Origin: Haloplanus vescus
GTDB lineage: Archaea; Halobacteriota; Halobacteria; Halobacteriales; Haloferacaceae
Direction: 5' to 3'
DNA length: 64,000 nt
NCBI RefSeq assembly: GCF_900107665.1
Contig: NZ_FNQT01000001.1
Span: 1,094,398-1,158,397, forward strand
The notes beneath the pieces are model-generated. The model saw nothing but the letters and a program-made list of their open reading frames with translations. It was not told the origin of the DNA and did not search any database. A program made the position numbers and the translations under genes. Below are positions 18,982-25,936 of the stretch, piece by piece; within the stretch, counting starts at the first letter, position 1, and each line of letters begins with the position of its first letter.

Positions 18982-19724
18982 CGGCCGCTCGCGGCGCGCT
19001 CGCCTTCCTGACGCGCCTCCCTGTCGGCGGCGGCGAGGCGGCGTGGGACGCCTTCCGAACCACGCCCGTCGCCTTCCTCGTCGCCGGCTACGTCGTGGGT
19101 GGCCTCGCCGCCATCCCCCTCGCGCTCCCGGTGCCCGTCTCGACGGCCGTCGCGGGCTATCTCCTCGCGCTCTACCTCCTCACGGGCGTCACGCACGCCG
19201 ACGGCCTCGCGGACTGTGGCGACGCCGCCGCAACCCACGGCGCCGACGCCGACCGTCGGGCCGCGCTGAAAGACTCCCAGACGGGCGTCGGCGGGGCGCT
19301 CGCGGTGACGCTCGCACTCGTCACGCTCGCCCTCGGCGCCCTCGGCGTCGCGGGCGCTGGGCCGCGGGTGGCCGTCCGTCTCGCGCTCGCGGCGGAGGTG
19401 AGCGCCAAGGCGGGGATGGCCGGCCTCGCCGCCCTCGGGTCGTCCGGCCACGAGGGACTGGGTTCCGCCGTCGTCGGCGCCGCGGACTGGACGGGCCTAC
19501 TCCCGGTCGTTCCCGTCGCGGCGCTGGCCGTCGTCGCCGCACCGCCGGGCAGCGAACCGGCGCTGGTCGCGACCCTACTCGCCGGCCCCGCCGTCGCGGC
19601 CCTCGTCGGACGCTGGGGGACGCGACGACTGGGCGGGGTGACGGGCGACGTGCTCGGCGCCGCGAACGAACTCGGGCGAATCGCGGCGCTGCACGCGGGG
19701 GTGGTCGTGTGGACGCTCTGGTGA
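18975..19724 (+). CDS. cobS: adenosylcobinamide-GDP ribazoletransferase CobS
   Basis: 249 residues from GTG 18975, overlapping the cbiB end by 7 bases. Typical start GALAFLTRLPVGGG and the catalytic HADGLADCGDAAATHGADADRR block (about 66-88; the Asp-rich metal site), with several transmembrane helices after it. It couples adenosylcobinamide-GDP to alpha-ribazole (phosphate), the nucleotide-loop closing step, in the membrane with CbiB. Confidence 0.94.
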   Translation: MLTAARGALAFLTRLPVGGGEAAWDAFRTTPVAFLVAGYVVGGLAAIPLALPVPVSTAVAGYLLALYLLTGVTHADGLADCGDAAATHGADADRRAALKDSQTGVGGALAVTLALVTLALGALGVAGAGPRVAVRLALAAEVSAKAGMAGLAALGSSGHEGLGSAVVGAADWTGLLPVVPVAALAVVAAPPGSEPALVATLLAGPAVAALVGRWGTRRLGGVTGDVLGAANELGRIAALHAGVVVWTLW

Positions 19725-20269
19725 TGTGTGGCGGGCGCGGGACGCGCCTCGGCGGCGAGACGGAGAAACCGCTCGTCGCCGTCGACGGCGTCGCGACCGT
19801 CGACCGCGTGTGCGACGCCCTCGCCGCGAGCCGAGTAGACGACGTTTACGCCGCCGTCTCGCCGCACACGCCCGCGACGCGCGCTCACCTCCGCGAGCGC
19901 GAGGTGACCGTCCTCGACACGCCGGGCGAGGGGTACGTCAGCGACCTGACGGCGGCGCTCGACCGAGTGGGGCGGCCCGCAGTCACCGTCGCCGCCGACC
20001 TCCCGTTGCTCGCCAGCGAGAGCGTAAACGACGTGCTCGACGCCGCGTCGGGGTCGCTCGTGGTCGCCGTCCCCGTCGACCTGAAGCGACGGCTGGGGGT
20101 GAGCGTCGACACGACGTTAGAACGCGAGGGACGGGCCCTCGCGCCCACGGGCGTCAACGTCGTCGCGGCGGGGGACGACGACGTGTACGTCAGCGACGAC
20201 CCGCGACTCGCCGTGAACGTGAATCGACCGCGCGACCTGTGGGTGGCGGAGACTGTTGGCTGTAACTGA
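19709..20269 (+). CDS. cobY: GTP:adenosylcobinamide-phosphate guanylyltransferase CobY
   Basis: 186 residues from GTG 19709, overlapping the cobS end by 16 bases. The nucleotidyltransferase signature is MCGGRGTRLGGETEKPLV (about 6-23), followed by VAADLPLL for metal binding. This is the archaeal replacement for the bacterial CobU guanylyltransferase, lacking kinase activity. Its place between cobS and cobD confirms the pathway assignment. Confidence 0.92.
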   Translation: MDALVMCGGRGTRLGGETEKPLVAVDGVATVDRVCDALAASRVDDVYAAVSPHTPATRAHLREREVTVLDTPGEGYVSDLTAALDRVGRPAVTVAADLPLLASESVNDVLDAASGSLVVAVPVDLKRRLGVSVDTTLEREGRALAPTGVNVVAAGDDDVYVSDDPRLAVNVNRPRDLWVAETVGCN

Positions 20270-20409
20270 TGCAAGACGTTCGGCACTCCGTGGTGTCGAA
20301 CGCCTGTCTCGACTTACAGCCGACAGTACGAGGCGTTGACGTGATGGAGGCCGTCTCGGACGGAACGCTTGAGGTACTGGAGCGTCGTACCGACAGTCAT
20401 GGATCCTGA
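20269..20409 (+). CDS. possible 46-residue ORF bridging cobY and cobD
   Basis: ATG 20269 overlaps the cobY stop (TGATG) and the frame ends 11 bases inside cobD, so the geometry fits translational coupling. Third-position GC is clearly lower than in the flanking genes, and the frame contains the second copy of the ACGCCTGTCT/AGCCGAC motif (20300-20324), which argues that the stretch is instead a regulatory spacer. No domain is recognisable. Left at low confidence. Confidence 0.25.
   Translation: MQDVRHSVVSNACLDLQPTVRGVDVMEAVSDGTLEVLERRTDSHGS
20300..20324. repeat. second copy of the cobamide-cluster motif
   Basis: ACGCCTGTCT, 8 bases, AGCCGAC, 75 bases ahead of the cobD ATG. A GTCGA...TCGAC stem encloses the first block. 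See the copy at 17376-17399. Confidence 0.35.
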
Positions 20410-21403
20410 CGCCGTGGCAGGCCTCGACCGCGTGCCACACGGGGGGGCGTCGGACGCGACGCTACTGGACTTCAGCGCCAACACGAACCCGAACCGGCCG
20501 CGGGGGGTCGCTGGCGTCTACGAGTCCGCGCTGGGCGCCGCGACCCGCTACCCCCGCGATGACTACTGCGAGTTCCGAACCACCGCGGGCGAGTACCTGG
20601 GGTGTGAACCGCTGAACGTGGTGCCGACCGCCGGGGGGATGGCGGCGCTCCGTCTCACCGTCGAGACGACGCTGTCGGACGGCGACGAGGCGCTCCTCCC
20701 GATGCCGAGTTTCGGCGAGTACGAACGCGAAGTGCGCCTGCAGGGCGCCGACCCGACGTTCGTCGCCCACGACCAGATTCTCGAGACGGACCCGGAGCCG
20801 TACGAACTGGTCGTCGTCTGCAACCCGAACAACCCGACTGGCGACGGGTATCCGCGCGCCGACCTCGTGGGCTACGCCGAGCGGTGCCGGGCGTCGGACA
20901 CCGTATTACTCGTCGACGAGGCGTTCCTCGATTTCACCGACGCGCGGACGCTCGCGGGCGAATCCGGCGTCGTCGTCGCGCGCTCGCTGACCAAGATTTT
21001 CGGACTGCCCGGCCTCCGGGCGGGGCTGGCCGTCGCGACGGGCGACCTCCGAGAGCGACTCGACGCTGCGCGCCCGCCCTGGGGCGTCTCGACGCCGGCC
21101 GCGGACGTGGCCGCCCACTGCTTCCGGCAGACCCGCTTCGTCGCCGAGACGCGGGACAGGGTGCGCGGGGAGCGAGAGCGAATGGCCGACGCACTCGACG
21201 CGCGCTTCGATGTTCGCCCCTCCGACGCCCCCTTCCTCCTCCTCCGCGTCGAGGACGGGTCGGTGAACGGCGTTATCGACGACGCCCGGAACGAGGGCAT
21301 CGTCATCCGCGACGCGACCACCTTCCGCGGCCTCGACTCGCACGTCCGGGTCGCCGTCCGCCGCCCCGACGAGAATGACCGCCTCCTCGACGCGCTGCTG
21401 TGA
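20399..21403 (+). CDS. cobD: threonine-phosphate decarboxylase CobD (PLP enzyme)
   Basis: 334 residues from ATG 20399. Fold-type I aminotransferase-like protein with DFSANTNPNRP near the N-terminus, VVCNPNNPTGDGYP (cofactor region, about 148-161), LVDEAFLDF and the PLP lysine in SLTKIFGLPGLRAG. Close to histidinol-phosphate aminotransferase, but the operon position identifies CobD, which makes aminopropanol phosphate for CbiB from threonine phosphate. The stop overlaps the cbiZ start. Confidence 0.92.
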   Translation: MDPDAVAGLDRVPHGGASDATLLDFSANTNPNRPRGVAGVYESALGAATRYPRDDYCEFRTTAGEYLGCEPLNVVPTAGGMAALRLTVETTLSDGDEALLPMPSFGEYEREVRLQGADPTFVAHDQILETDPEPYELVVVCNPNNPTGDGYPRADLVGYAERCRASDTVLLVDEAFLDFTDARTLAGESGVVVARSLTKIFGLPGLRAGLAVATGDLRERLDAARPPWGVSTPAADVAAHCFRQTRFVAETRDRVRGERERMADALDARFDVRPSDAPFLLLRVEDGSVNGVIDDARNEGIVIRDATTFRGLDSHVRVAVRRPDENDRLLDALL

Positions 21404-22110
21404 CCTTCGAGGCGACGGTCCGCGACGGCGTCTGCCGACTCGCGCGCCCGTCCACGCGCTGGCTCTCGACCGGACACGACGGCGGCGAGTGTCGCGCGCC
21501 CGCGGCCTACAACTGCACCGTCCCCGACGAGTGGTCGCGGACCGACCTCGACGCCTACGTGGCCGAGCGACTTGCAGACGCGGGGTTCGGCGACGAGCCT
21601 GCGGGCCCGGTACTCCTGACGGGCGTCGACCAGCGTCACGCCCGCCGGGCGCGACTGGGGAGCGTCGAAGCCGTCGCCACCACGGGCGTCACGAACCCCG
21701 CCGCGCTTCCGGTCGACCCGCGTCCGGAGCGAGACGAAGGCGACGACGCGGTGTCCGTCGCGGGCGACGACCACGCCGGCACCGTGAACGTCGTCGTCGG
21801 GACGACGCGGTCGCTCGCCCCGGGCGCGCTCCCGAACCTCCTGACCGTCGCGGCCGAGGCGAAGGCGGCGACGCTACTCGAACTCGTCGGCGTGCCGGGA
21901 ACGACGACGGACGCCGTCGTCGCGGCCTGTGACCCCGATGGCGACCCGGCGCAGTTCTCGGGCAGTGCGACGCCGGTCGGCGCGGCGGCGCGGGCGTGCG
22001 TCCGCGATGCCGTCGCCGCCAGCCTCCACGCCCGCCACCCCGACGGCGAGTACGAGGCGTCTGCGGGCGTCGTGACCGACGAGCGCGCGACGGTCACCCC
22101 CGTGCGCTGA
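21400..22110 (+). CDS. cbiZ: adenosylcobinamide amidohydrolase CbiZ
   Basis: 236 residues from GTG 21400 (GTGA overlap with cobD). Matches the archaeal CbiZ salvage enzyme: LLTGVDQRHARRARLGSVEA and AVATTGVTNPA near residues 70-105, NVVVGTTRSLAPGAL, and a TEAKAATL-like LTVAAEAKAATLLE. It removes aminopropanol from cobinamides so they can re-enter at cobyric acid. Together with CobY and CbiB it indicates cobinamide salvage through the archaeal route. Confidence 0.92.
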   Translation: MTFEATVRDGVCRLARPSTRWLSTGHDGGECRAPAAYNCTVPDEWSRTDLDAYVAERLADAGFGDEPAGPVLLTGVDQRHARRARLGSVEAVATTGVTNPAALPVDPRPERDEGDDAVSVAGDDHAGTVNVVVGTTRSLAPGALPNLLTVAAEAKAATLLELVGVPGTTTDAVVAACDPDGDPAQFSGSATPVGAAARACVRDAVAASLHARHPDGEYEASAGVVTDERATVTPVR

Positions 22111-22159
22111 CGCCCCGTCAGCCGAACGTTTAACCACGGTGGCGCGCAACTCAGCGCCG

Positions 22160-22933
22160 ATGGTTGAGGCGTTCGCCGTGGCGAGCGGTAAGGGCGGGAC
22201 AGGCAAGACGACGAGCACGCTCGCCCTCGGGATGGCGCTCGCCGAGACACACGACGTGACCGTCGTCGACGCCGACACCGGGATGGCGAACCTGCTCTTT
22301 CACACCGGCTTGGACGAGGCGACGACGACGCTCCACGACCTGCTTATCGCCGACGCCGACGCCGACGTGTCCGACGCCGTCTACGAGCGGTTCGGTATGA
22401 AGGTCGTCCCCTGCGGGACGAGCCTCGCGGCGTTTCGCGACGCCGACCCCGAGCGACTCCGTGACGTGGTGGCGACACTCGCCGCCGACACGGACGTGCT
22501 CCTCCTCGACTCGCCCGCGGCGCTGGGGTCGAAGAGTGCCGTGCTGCCGATTGCGCTCGCGGACCGGACGGTCATCGTCCTCCAGCCCACGGTCCCCGCG
22601 CTCTCTGACGGCCTCAAGGTCCAGGAGTACGCCCGGTCGTACGGTACGTCCACGGCCGGGACGCTGTTCAACCGCGTCCGCGACGACGAGGCGGTGGACC
22701 GAGTCGTCGATCAGGCCGAGGAGTACTTCGGCGGAGAGACCCTCGGCGTCGTCCCCGAGAGCGAGGCGGCGCGGGCGGCGCGGCGCGCGGGCGAACCCCT
22801 GCTGGCACACGCGCCGGACTCGCCGGCGTCGCAGGCGTTCCGCGAGGCGGCGCGTCGACTCGAAGTGCGTGAGGGAGAGAGCGAGGCAGTCGCCGCGCGC
22901 TTCCAGAGCGCGGTCATCCCGGACGAAGTATGA
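22160..22933 (+). CDS. MinD/ParA-family P-loop ATPase
   Basis: 257 residues from ATG 22160, near-leaderless behind GTTTAA. Deviant Walker A ASGKGGTGKTT at the N-terminus with the signature lysine, VVDADTGMANLLFHTG, and LLLDSPAALGSKS. The C-terminus lacks an obvious membrane-targeting amphipathic helix (it ends VAARFQSAVIPDEV), so it may differ from MinD that cycles on the membrane; haloarchaea carry several MinD paralogues, at least one of which positions motility machinery. Coupled (ATGA) to the next gene. Confidence 0.88.
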   Translation: MVEAFAVASGKGGTGKTTSTLALGMALAETHDVTVVDADTGMANLLFHTGLDEATTTLHDLLIADADADVSDAVYERFGMKVVPCGTSLAAFRDADPERLRDVVATLAADTDVLLLDSPAALGSKSAVLPIALADRTVIVLQPTVPALSDGLKVQEYARSYGTSTAGTLFNRVRDDEAVDRVVDQAEEYFGGETLGVVPESEAARAARRAGEPLLAHAPDSPASQAFREAARRLEVREGESEAVAARFQSAVIPDEV

Positions 22934-23466
22934 ACATTCCACGGGGCGAGCTGCACCGGTCGCGCGTCGTCGACGACCCGGGGACGACGCTCTCGCTCGC
23001 GCTGGACCGACAGCTGACGGGCTACGCCGTGTTCGAACCGCAGGACGCGGTGTTGCTGGGCGAGGAGACGCGCGGTGTCGTCACGTTCGAGGACGGCGTG
23101 CCGGTGCTGGCGTACTGCACCGACACGGACAGCGGCGGGGCTGAGGCACTCGCTGACGTCGCAGGGCCGGGGCCGTTCCGGGTCGAACTCTACGAACTCG
23201 ACGCGTCGGCGCTCGAAGACGCCCACGCGAGCGACGACTGCCGCGTGTCGCCCGGGCTGCCGGCCGAGCGTCTGAGTGGCGACCGAGCGCTGGTGACGCG
23301 GACGCGCGACGCGGCGCCCGAGGACCGCCTCGGTACCGACGACGGCACCGCTGTCGAGGATTTTCTGGCCGACGAGTCCCAAATCGAGGCCATCCGCGAA
23401 CAGGCCCGCGAGGAGGCACGGTCGCGGGCCGAGGAGTGGGGCCTGACCGACGTGCTCGACGACTGA
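22930..23466 (+). CDS. unknown partner protein coupled to the MinD-like ATPase
   Basis: 178 residues; its ATG overlaps the ATPase stop as ATGA, which decides the start. Soluble and acidic. A beta-rich core (AVFEPQDAVLLGEETRGVVTFEDG and FRVELYEL) is followed by a helical C-terminus SQIEAIREQAREEARSRAEE. I recognise no domain. Strict coupling suggests it is an adaptor or regulator of the ATPase; this is inference only. Confidence 0.75.
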   Translation: MNIPRGELHRSRVVDDPGTTLSLALDRQLTGYAVFEPQDAVLLGEETRGVVTFEDGVPVLAYCTDTDSGGAEALADVAGPGPFRVELYELDASALEDAHASDDCRVSPGLPAERLSGDRALVTRTRDAAPEDRLGTDDGTAVEDFLADESQIEAIREQAREEARSRAEEWGLTDVLDD

Positions 23467-23552
23467 GCGACGACCGAAATCGACACCCCGGAGAGCGACA
23501 CACAGTTTTAATATCGTCTGAGATAAATGTTAGATAGGATAGCCGTTTTACC

Positions 23553-23855
23553 ATGCGAACTTCACCCACAGATACCGACTGTCACGCCACCGACGACGTG
23601 ACCGTCGTCGACCATCACGAGACGAGCGACGTCGAACTGAGCGTGACCGTCGTCCACGCCGTCCTCGAAGCGACCGGGAAGGAGCCAACGGACGTCAACC
23701 TCAACGACGTGATTCAGCCAGACGCGCTCAATCGGCTCTTCAGCCCCAAGCACGACGGCACGCCGCGACGCGGCGGCAGGGTCTCGTTCGACTTCGCCGG
23801 GTGCCATGTGACGGTGTACGGCGACGGCGAGATTCACGTCGACCCGAATCCGTAG
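23553..23855 (+). CDS. HalOD1 output-domain protein
   Basis: 100 residues. ELSVTVVHAVLEATGKEPTDVNLNDVI then DALNRLF, and RVSFDFAGCHVTVYGDGEIHV match the small halobacterial output domain (HalOD1) found alone or at the end of two-component proteins. A TATA element (TTTTAATA, about 23511-23518) precedes the start. It ends one base before the converging DUF7504-type gene. Function is presumed regulatory. Confidence 0.85.
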   Translation: MRTSPTDTDCHATDDVTVVDHHETSDVELSVTVVHAVLEATGKEPTDVNLNDVIQPDALNRLFSPKHDGTPRRGGRVSFDFAGCHVTVYGDGEIHVDPNP

Positions 23856-24758
23856 TCAGTCCTCGTACTCGTCGGTGAGAAGGCGGTCGAGACGCTCGGC
23901 CGACCAGTCACCCTCGGTGAGTCGCACCGTCTCGTCCTCGCGGTCGAACGCGACGAGGTTCGCCTCGGCCAGTCGCGGCACGTGAATCGACGCCAGCGCC
24001 GTGTACGCGCGGTTCCAGTCGTCGCCGCTGGGGTCGTCGTGTTCGTGGCGAGCGAGCAACGTCGCCAGTCGCTCCAATTCGAGACAGGATACCGACGCGT
24101 CCAACAGCGTCCGCAACACGAACCGTCGGCGGCGGTTCGACAACAGGGTTCGAAAGTCGGGGTCGTCGGTCGCGGCGGGCGTACACACCTCGTCGAACAG
24201 CGACTGGACCGTCCGAATCGTCTGCTCGTCGACCGCCGAGGTATCAACGCGGACGACGACGCTCGCGTCGGCGCGCGCCGCGCTCTGGACGAGGAGGTGG
24301 AGCAACTGGAAGCCGGATTCGGCGTCGCTCGCGTCGAGGAAGGGGGCGAGGGCGTCGAGATAGACGAGGGCTTCGCGGTCGGCGTCGGCCCAGTCGTCGA
24401 GATAGAGCGTGATGGCGGTGCCGAGTCGGCGGAGGTCGGACGGGTCCGACATCGACGTGAGCGTGACGTCGCCACCCGAGAGCGAGCGACGCGAGGGACC
24501 GTCCGTCGCGGACGCGGAGCGGTCGAACTCGGCGTAGGTGACGACGCCGAGGGTGGCGGGAACGGTTCCGGCACGCTGGCGCCACGCCTCAACGACGTCC
24601 CGCATCGTCCGCGCCGCCGAGACGACGAGGACGTTCGTCATCGGGTCGACGTCCAGATGCGCGTCGACCGTCGTCTCGTCGTCGGTCAACAGCAACGTCG
24701 CGGTCGGCCGGGACGCCTCGGGCACACCACTCGACTCACTGCCGTCCGCTCCCCCCAT
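23856..24758 (-). CDS. haloarchaeal regulatory protein, DUF7504-like domain plus winged-helix tail
   Basis: 300 residues from ATG 24758, which lies about 33 bases after TTTATACC on the minus strand. The N-terminal ~200 residues resemble a RecA/KaiC-like fold without an intact Walker A (TNVLVVSAARTMRDVVEAWRQ; ALVYLDALAPFLD). The C-terminal ~95 residues (SNRRRRFVLRTLLDASVSC...LERLATLLARHEHD) resemble the haloarchaeal DUF7344-type winged helix. It is probably a signal-responsive transcription regulator; the ligand is unknown. It converges on the HalOD1 gene, a common pairing. Confidence 0.78.
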   Translation of the reverse strand: MGGADGSESSGVPEASRPTATLLLTDDETTVDAHLDVDPMTNVLVVSAARTMRDVVEAWRQRAGTVPATLGVVTYAEFDRSASATDGPSRRSLSGGDVTLTSMSDPSDLRRLGTAITLYLDDWADADREALVYLDALAPFLDASDAESGFQLLHLLVQSAARADASVVVRVDTSAVDEQTIRTVQSLFDEVCTPAATDDPDFRTLLSNRRRRFVLRTLLDASVSCLELERLATLLARHEHDDPSGDDWNRAYTALASIHVPRLAEANLVAFDREDETVRLTEGDWSAERLDRLLTDEYED

Positions 24759-24762
24759 ACTG

Positions 24763-24780
24763 ACGACAGTTGATTGTCGT
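24763..24780. promoter_or_regulatory. inverted repeat between TATA box and start of the DUF7504-like gene
   Basis: ACGACA-6 bases-TGTCGT sits between the TATA element (24788-24795, minus strand) and the ATG at 24758, covering the expected transcription start. This is a typical repressor position and may be autoregulatory. Confidence 0.4.
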
Positions 24781-24808
24781 GACACGGTATAAATGTAGGT
24801 GAACGTGG

Positions 24809-25060
24809 TTACCGTTCGTCGCGCGAGTCCAGCGGCGTGCCGTCTCGCGGGCAGTATTCGACCGACGGGTCGCGACTGCTGAAGCCACAGGCCGGACAGC
24901 GCCGGACCGACGGCGTCGACGCACTCCGGCGCCACAGCAGGGGCACGAACGGCAACACGAGCAAGAACAACAGGGTGTCGAAGTAGTACCACGCGGCGGC
25001 GCTCACGAGGAGACTCGCGGCGAGTCCGGCGACGGCCGTCAGGGTTCGTGACCCAACCAT
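24809..25060 (-). CDS. small membrane protein with C-terminal zinc ribbon
   Basis: 83 residues. Two hydrophobic segments (about 6-22 and 28-43, including LLFLLVLPFVPLLW) are followed by CPACGFSSRDPSVEYCPRDG, a CxxC...C zinc-binding knuckle. It is predicted to sit in the membrane with the ribbon in the cytoplasm. No function is known to me; it lies just behind the DUF7504-like gene promoter region, which reads the same direction. Confidence 0.7.
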   Translation of the reverse strand: MVGSRTLTAVAGLAASLLVSAAAWYYFDTLLFLLVLPFVPLLWRRSASTPSVRRCPACGFSSRDPSVEYCPRDGTPLDSRDER

Positions 25061-25144
25061 ACGGTGACGAGGAGTGCGTCCCGGCTCACGTAAGTCATCA
25101 CCGGTGGCTCGCCGAGACGGGCATCCACCGGAAAACGGTCCGTA

Positions 25145-25621
25145 TCAGTCGTCCGCGGGCACCACGTCGCGAGCGGTGTCGGCGTCGCCCGGCGGCGCGT
25201 CGAGGACGTCGATGCGAGTGACCCACTTGACCCGCTCCCAGCAGTCGGCGTCGTCGATGAGGAGGCGGACGGGGCCGCCCCGGTCCGTGGGAATCGGGTC
25301 GCCGTCGAGACGGACGGCGAGGTGTGCGTCTCGGAGTCGGTCGAGTTCGAACCCGCAGGCGAACGCCTCGTCAGAGGAGTGGACGAGGGCGTGCGAGGCG
25401 TCGGCGTCGGGCGCGACCCGGTCGAGTAGCGCGCCGACGCGGACGCCACGCCACTGTTCGGCCGGCCTCTCACCTTCGCAGCCCGTCGACGCCGCGACGG
25501 TGGCCGTCGCCACGTCGGCGAGGTCCGGCACCGACATCGTCTGCGCGTCGGCGACGGCGCCGTCGACGGTGACCGTCCAGCGCGCCGGGTCGGTGTCCTC
25601 CGGCGGGTCCGAGTGTGCCAT
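25145..25621 (-). CDS. molybdopterin-dependent oxidoreductase-like domain protein
   Basis: 158 residues from ATG 25621. It matches the sulfite-oxidase Mo-cofactor fold: WTVTVDGAV start, STGCEGERPAEQWRGVRVGALLD with the cysteine in the Mo-ligand position, and PVRLLIDDADCWERVKWVTRIDVLD. It is short compared with full sulfite oxidases, so it is a single-domain YedY-like protein without signal peptide. The electron partner is not visible nearby. Confidence 0.75.
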   Translation of the reverse strand: MAHSDPPEDTDPARWTVTVDGAVADAQTMSVPDLADVATATVAASTGCEGERPAEQWRGVRVGALLDRVAPDADASHALVHSSDEAFACGFELDRLRDAHLAVRLDGDPIPTDRGGPVRLLIDDADCWERVKWVTRIDVLDAPPGDADTARDVVPADD

Positions 25622-25707
25622 ACGGGACGTGAAGCCGCGCACGGACAAATCTGTTTGGCCGAACGTCTCCGTCGTTCGTGGCGACGAGACGAAAGATACA
25701 CCTGTGG

Positions 25708-25725
25708 GTAATTAGATGTAATTAC
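25708..25725. promoter_or_regulatory. perfect palindrome just upstream of a small membrane protein gene
   Basis: GTAATTA-GATG-TAATTAC, a perfect 7+4+7 inverted repeat, ends 4 bases before ATG 25730 and is markedly AT-rich in GC-rich surroundings. It would overlap the transcription start of the downstream gene, so it is a strong operator candidate. Confidence 0.5.
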
Positions 25726-25729
25726 CACG

Positions 25730-25933
25730 ATGACGGACTCGCACGTTCGCTCGACGCCGGAGGTTCCGCGGCGTGTCGACTATCTGCTCGGAGCGATGGG
25801 CCTCGCGCTCTTCGGCGGGGTCGGAATCGGTGTCATCTCGGCTGCACCGGTCGAAATCGCGGCCGGTGTCGGCGCCGTCTTCGCGGCGTGTCTCCTCGCA
25901 ATCGGGCTGACCCGCTACCCGCGCGGCGCCTGA
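25730..25933 (+). CDS. small two-helix membrane protein
   Basis: 67 residues. After a polar N-terminus, two hydrophobic helices (YLLGAMGLALFGGVGIGVI and IAAGVGAVFAACLLAIGL) and a short basic end are seen. The function is unknown. The palindrome at 25708-25725 suggests specific regulation. Confidence 0.6.
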   Translation: MTDSHVRSTPEVPRRVDYLLGAMGLALFGGVGIGVISAAPVEIAAGVGAVFAACLLAIGLTRYPRGA

Positions 25934-25936
25934 GCG

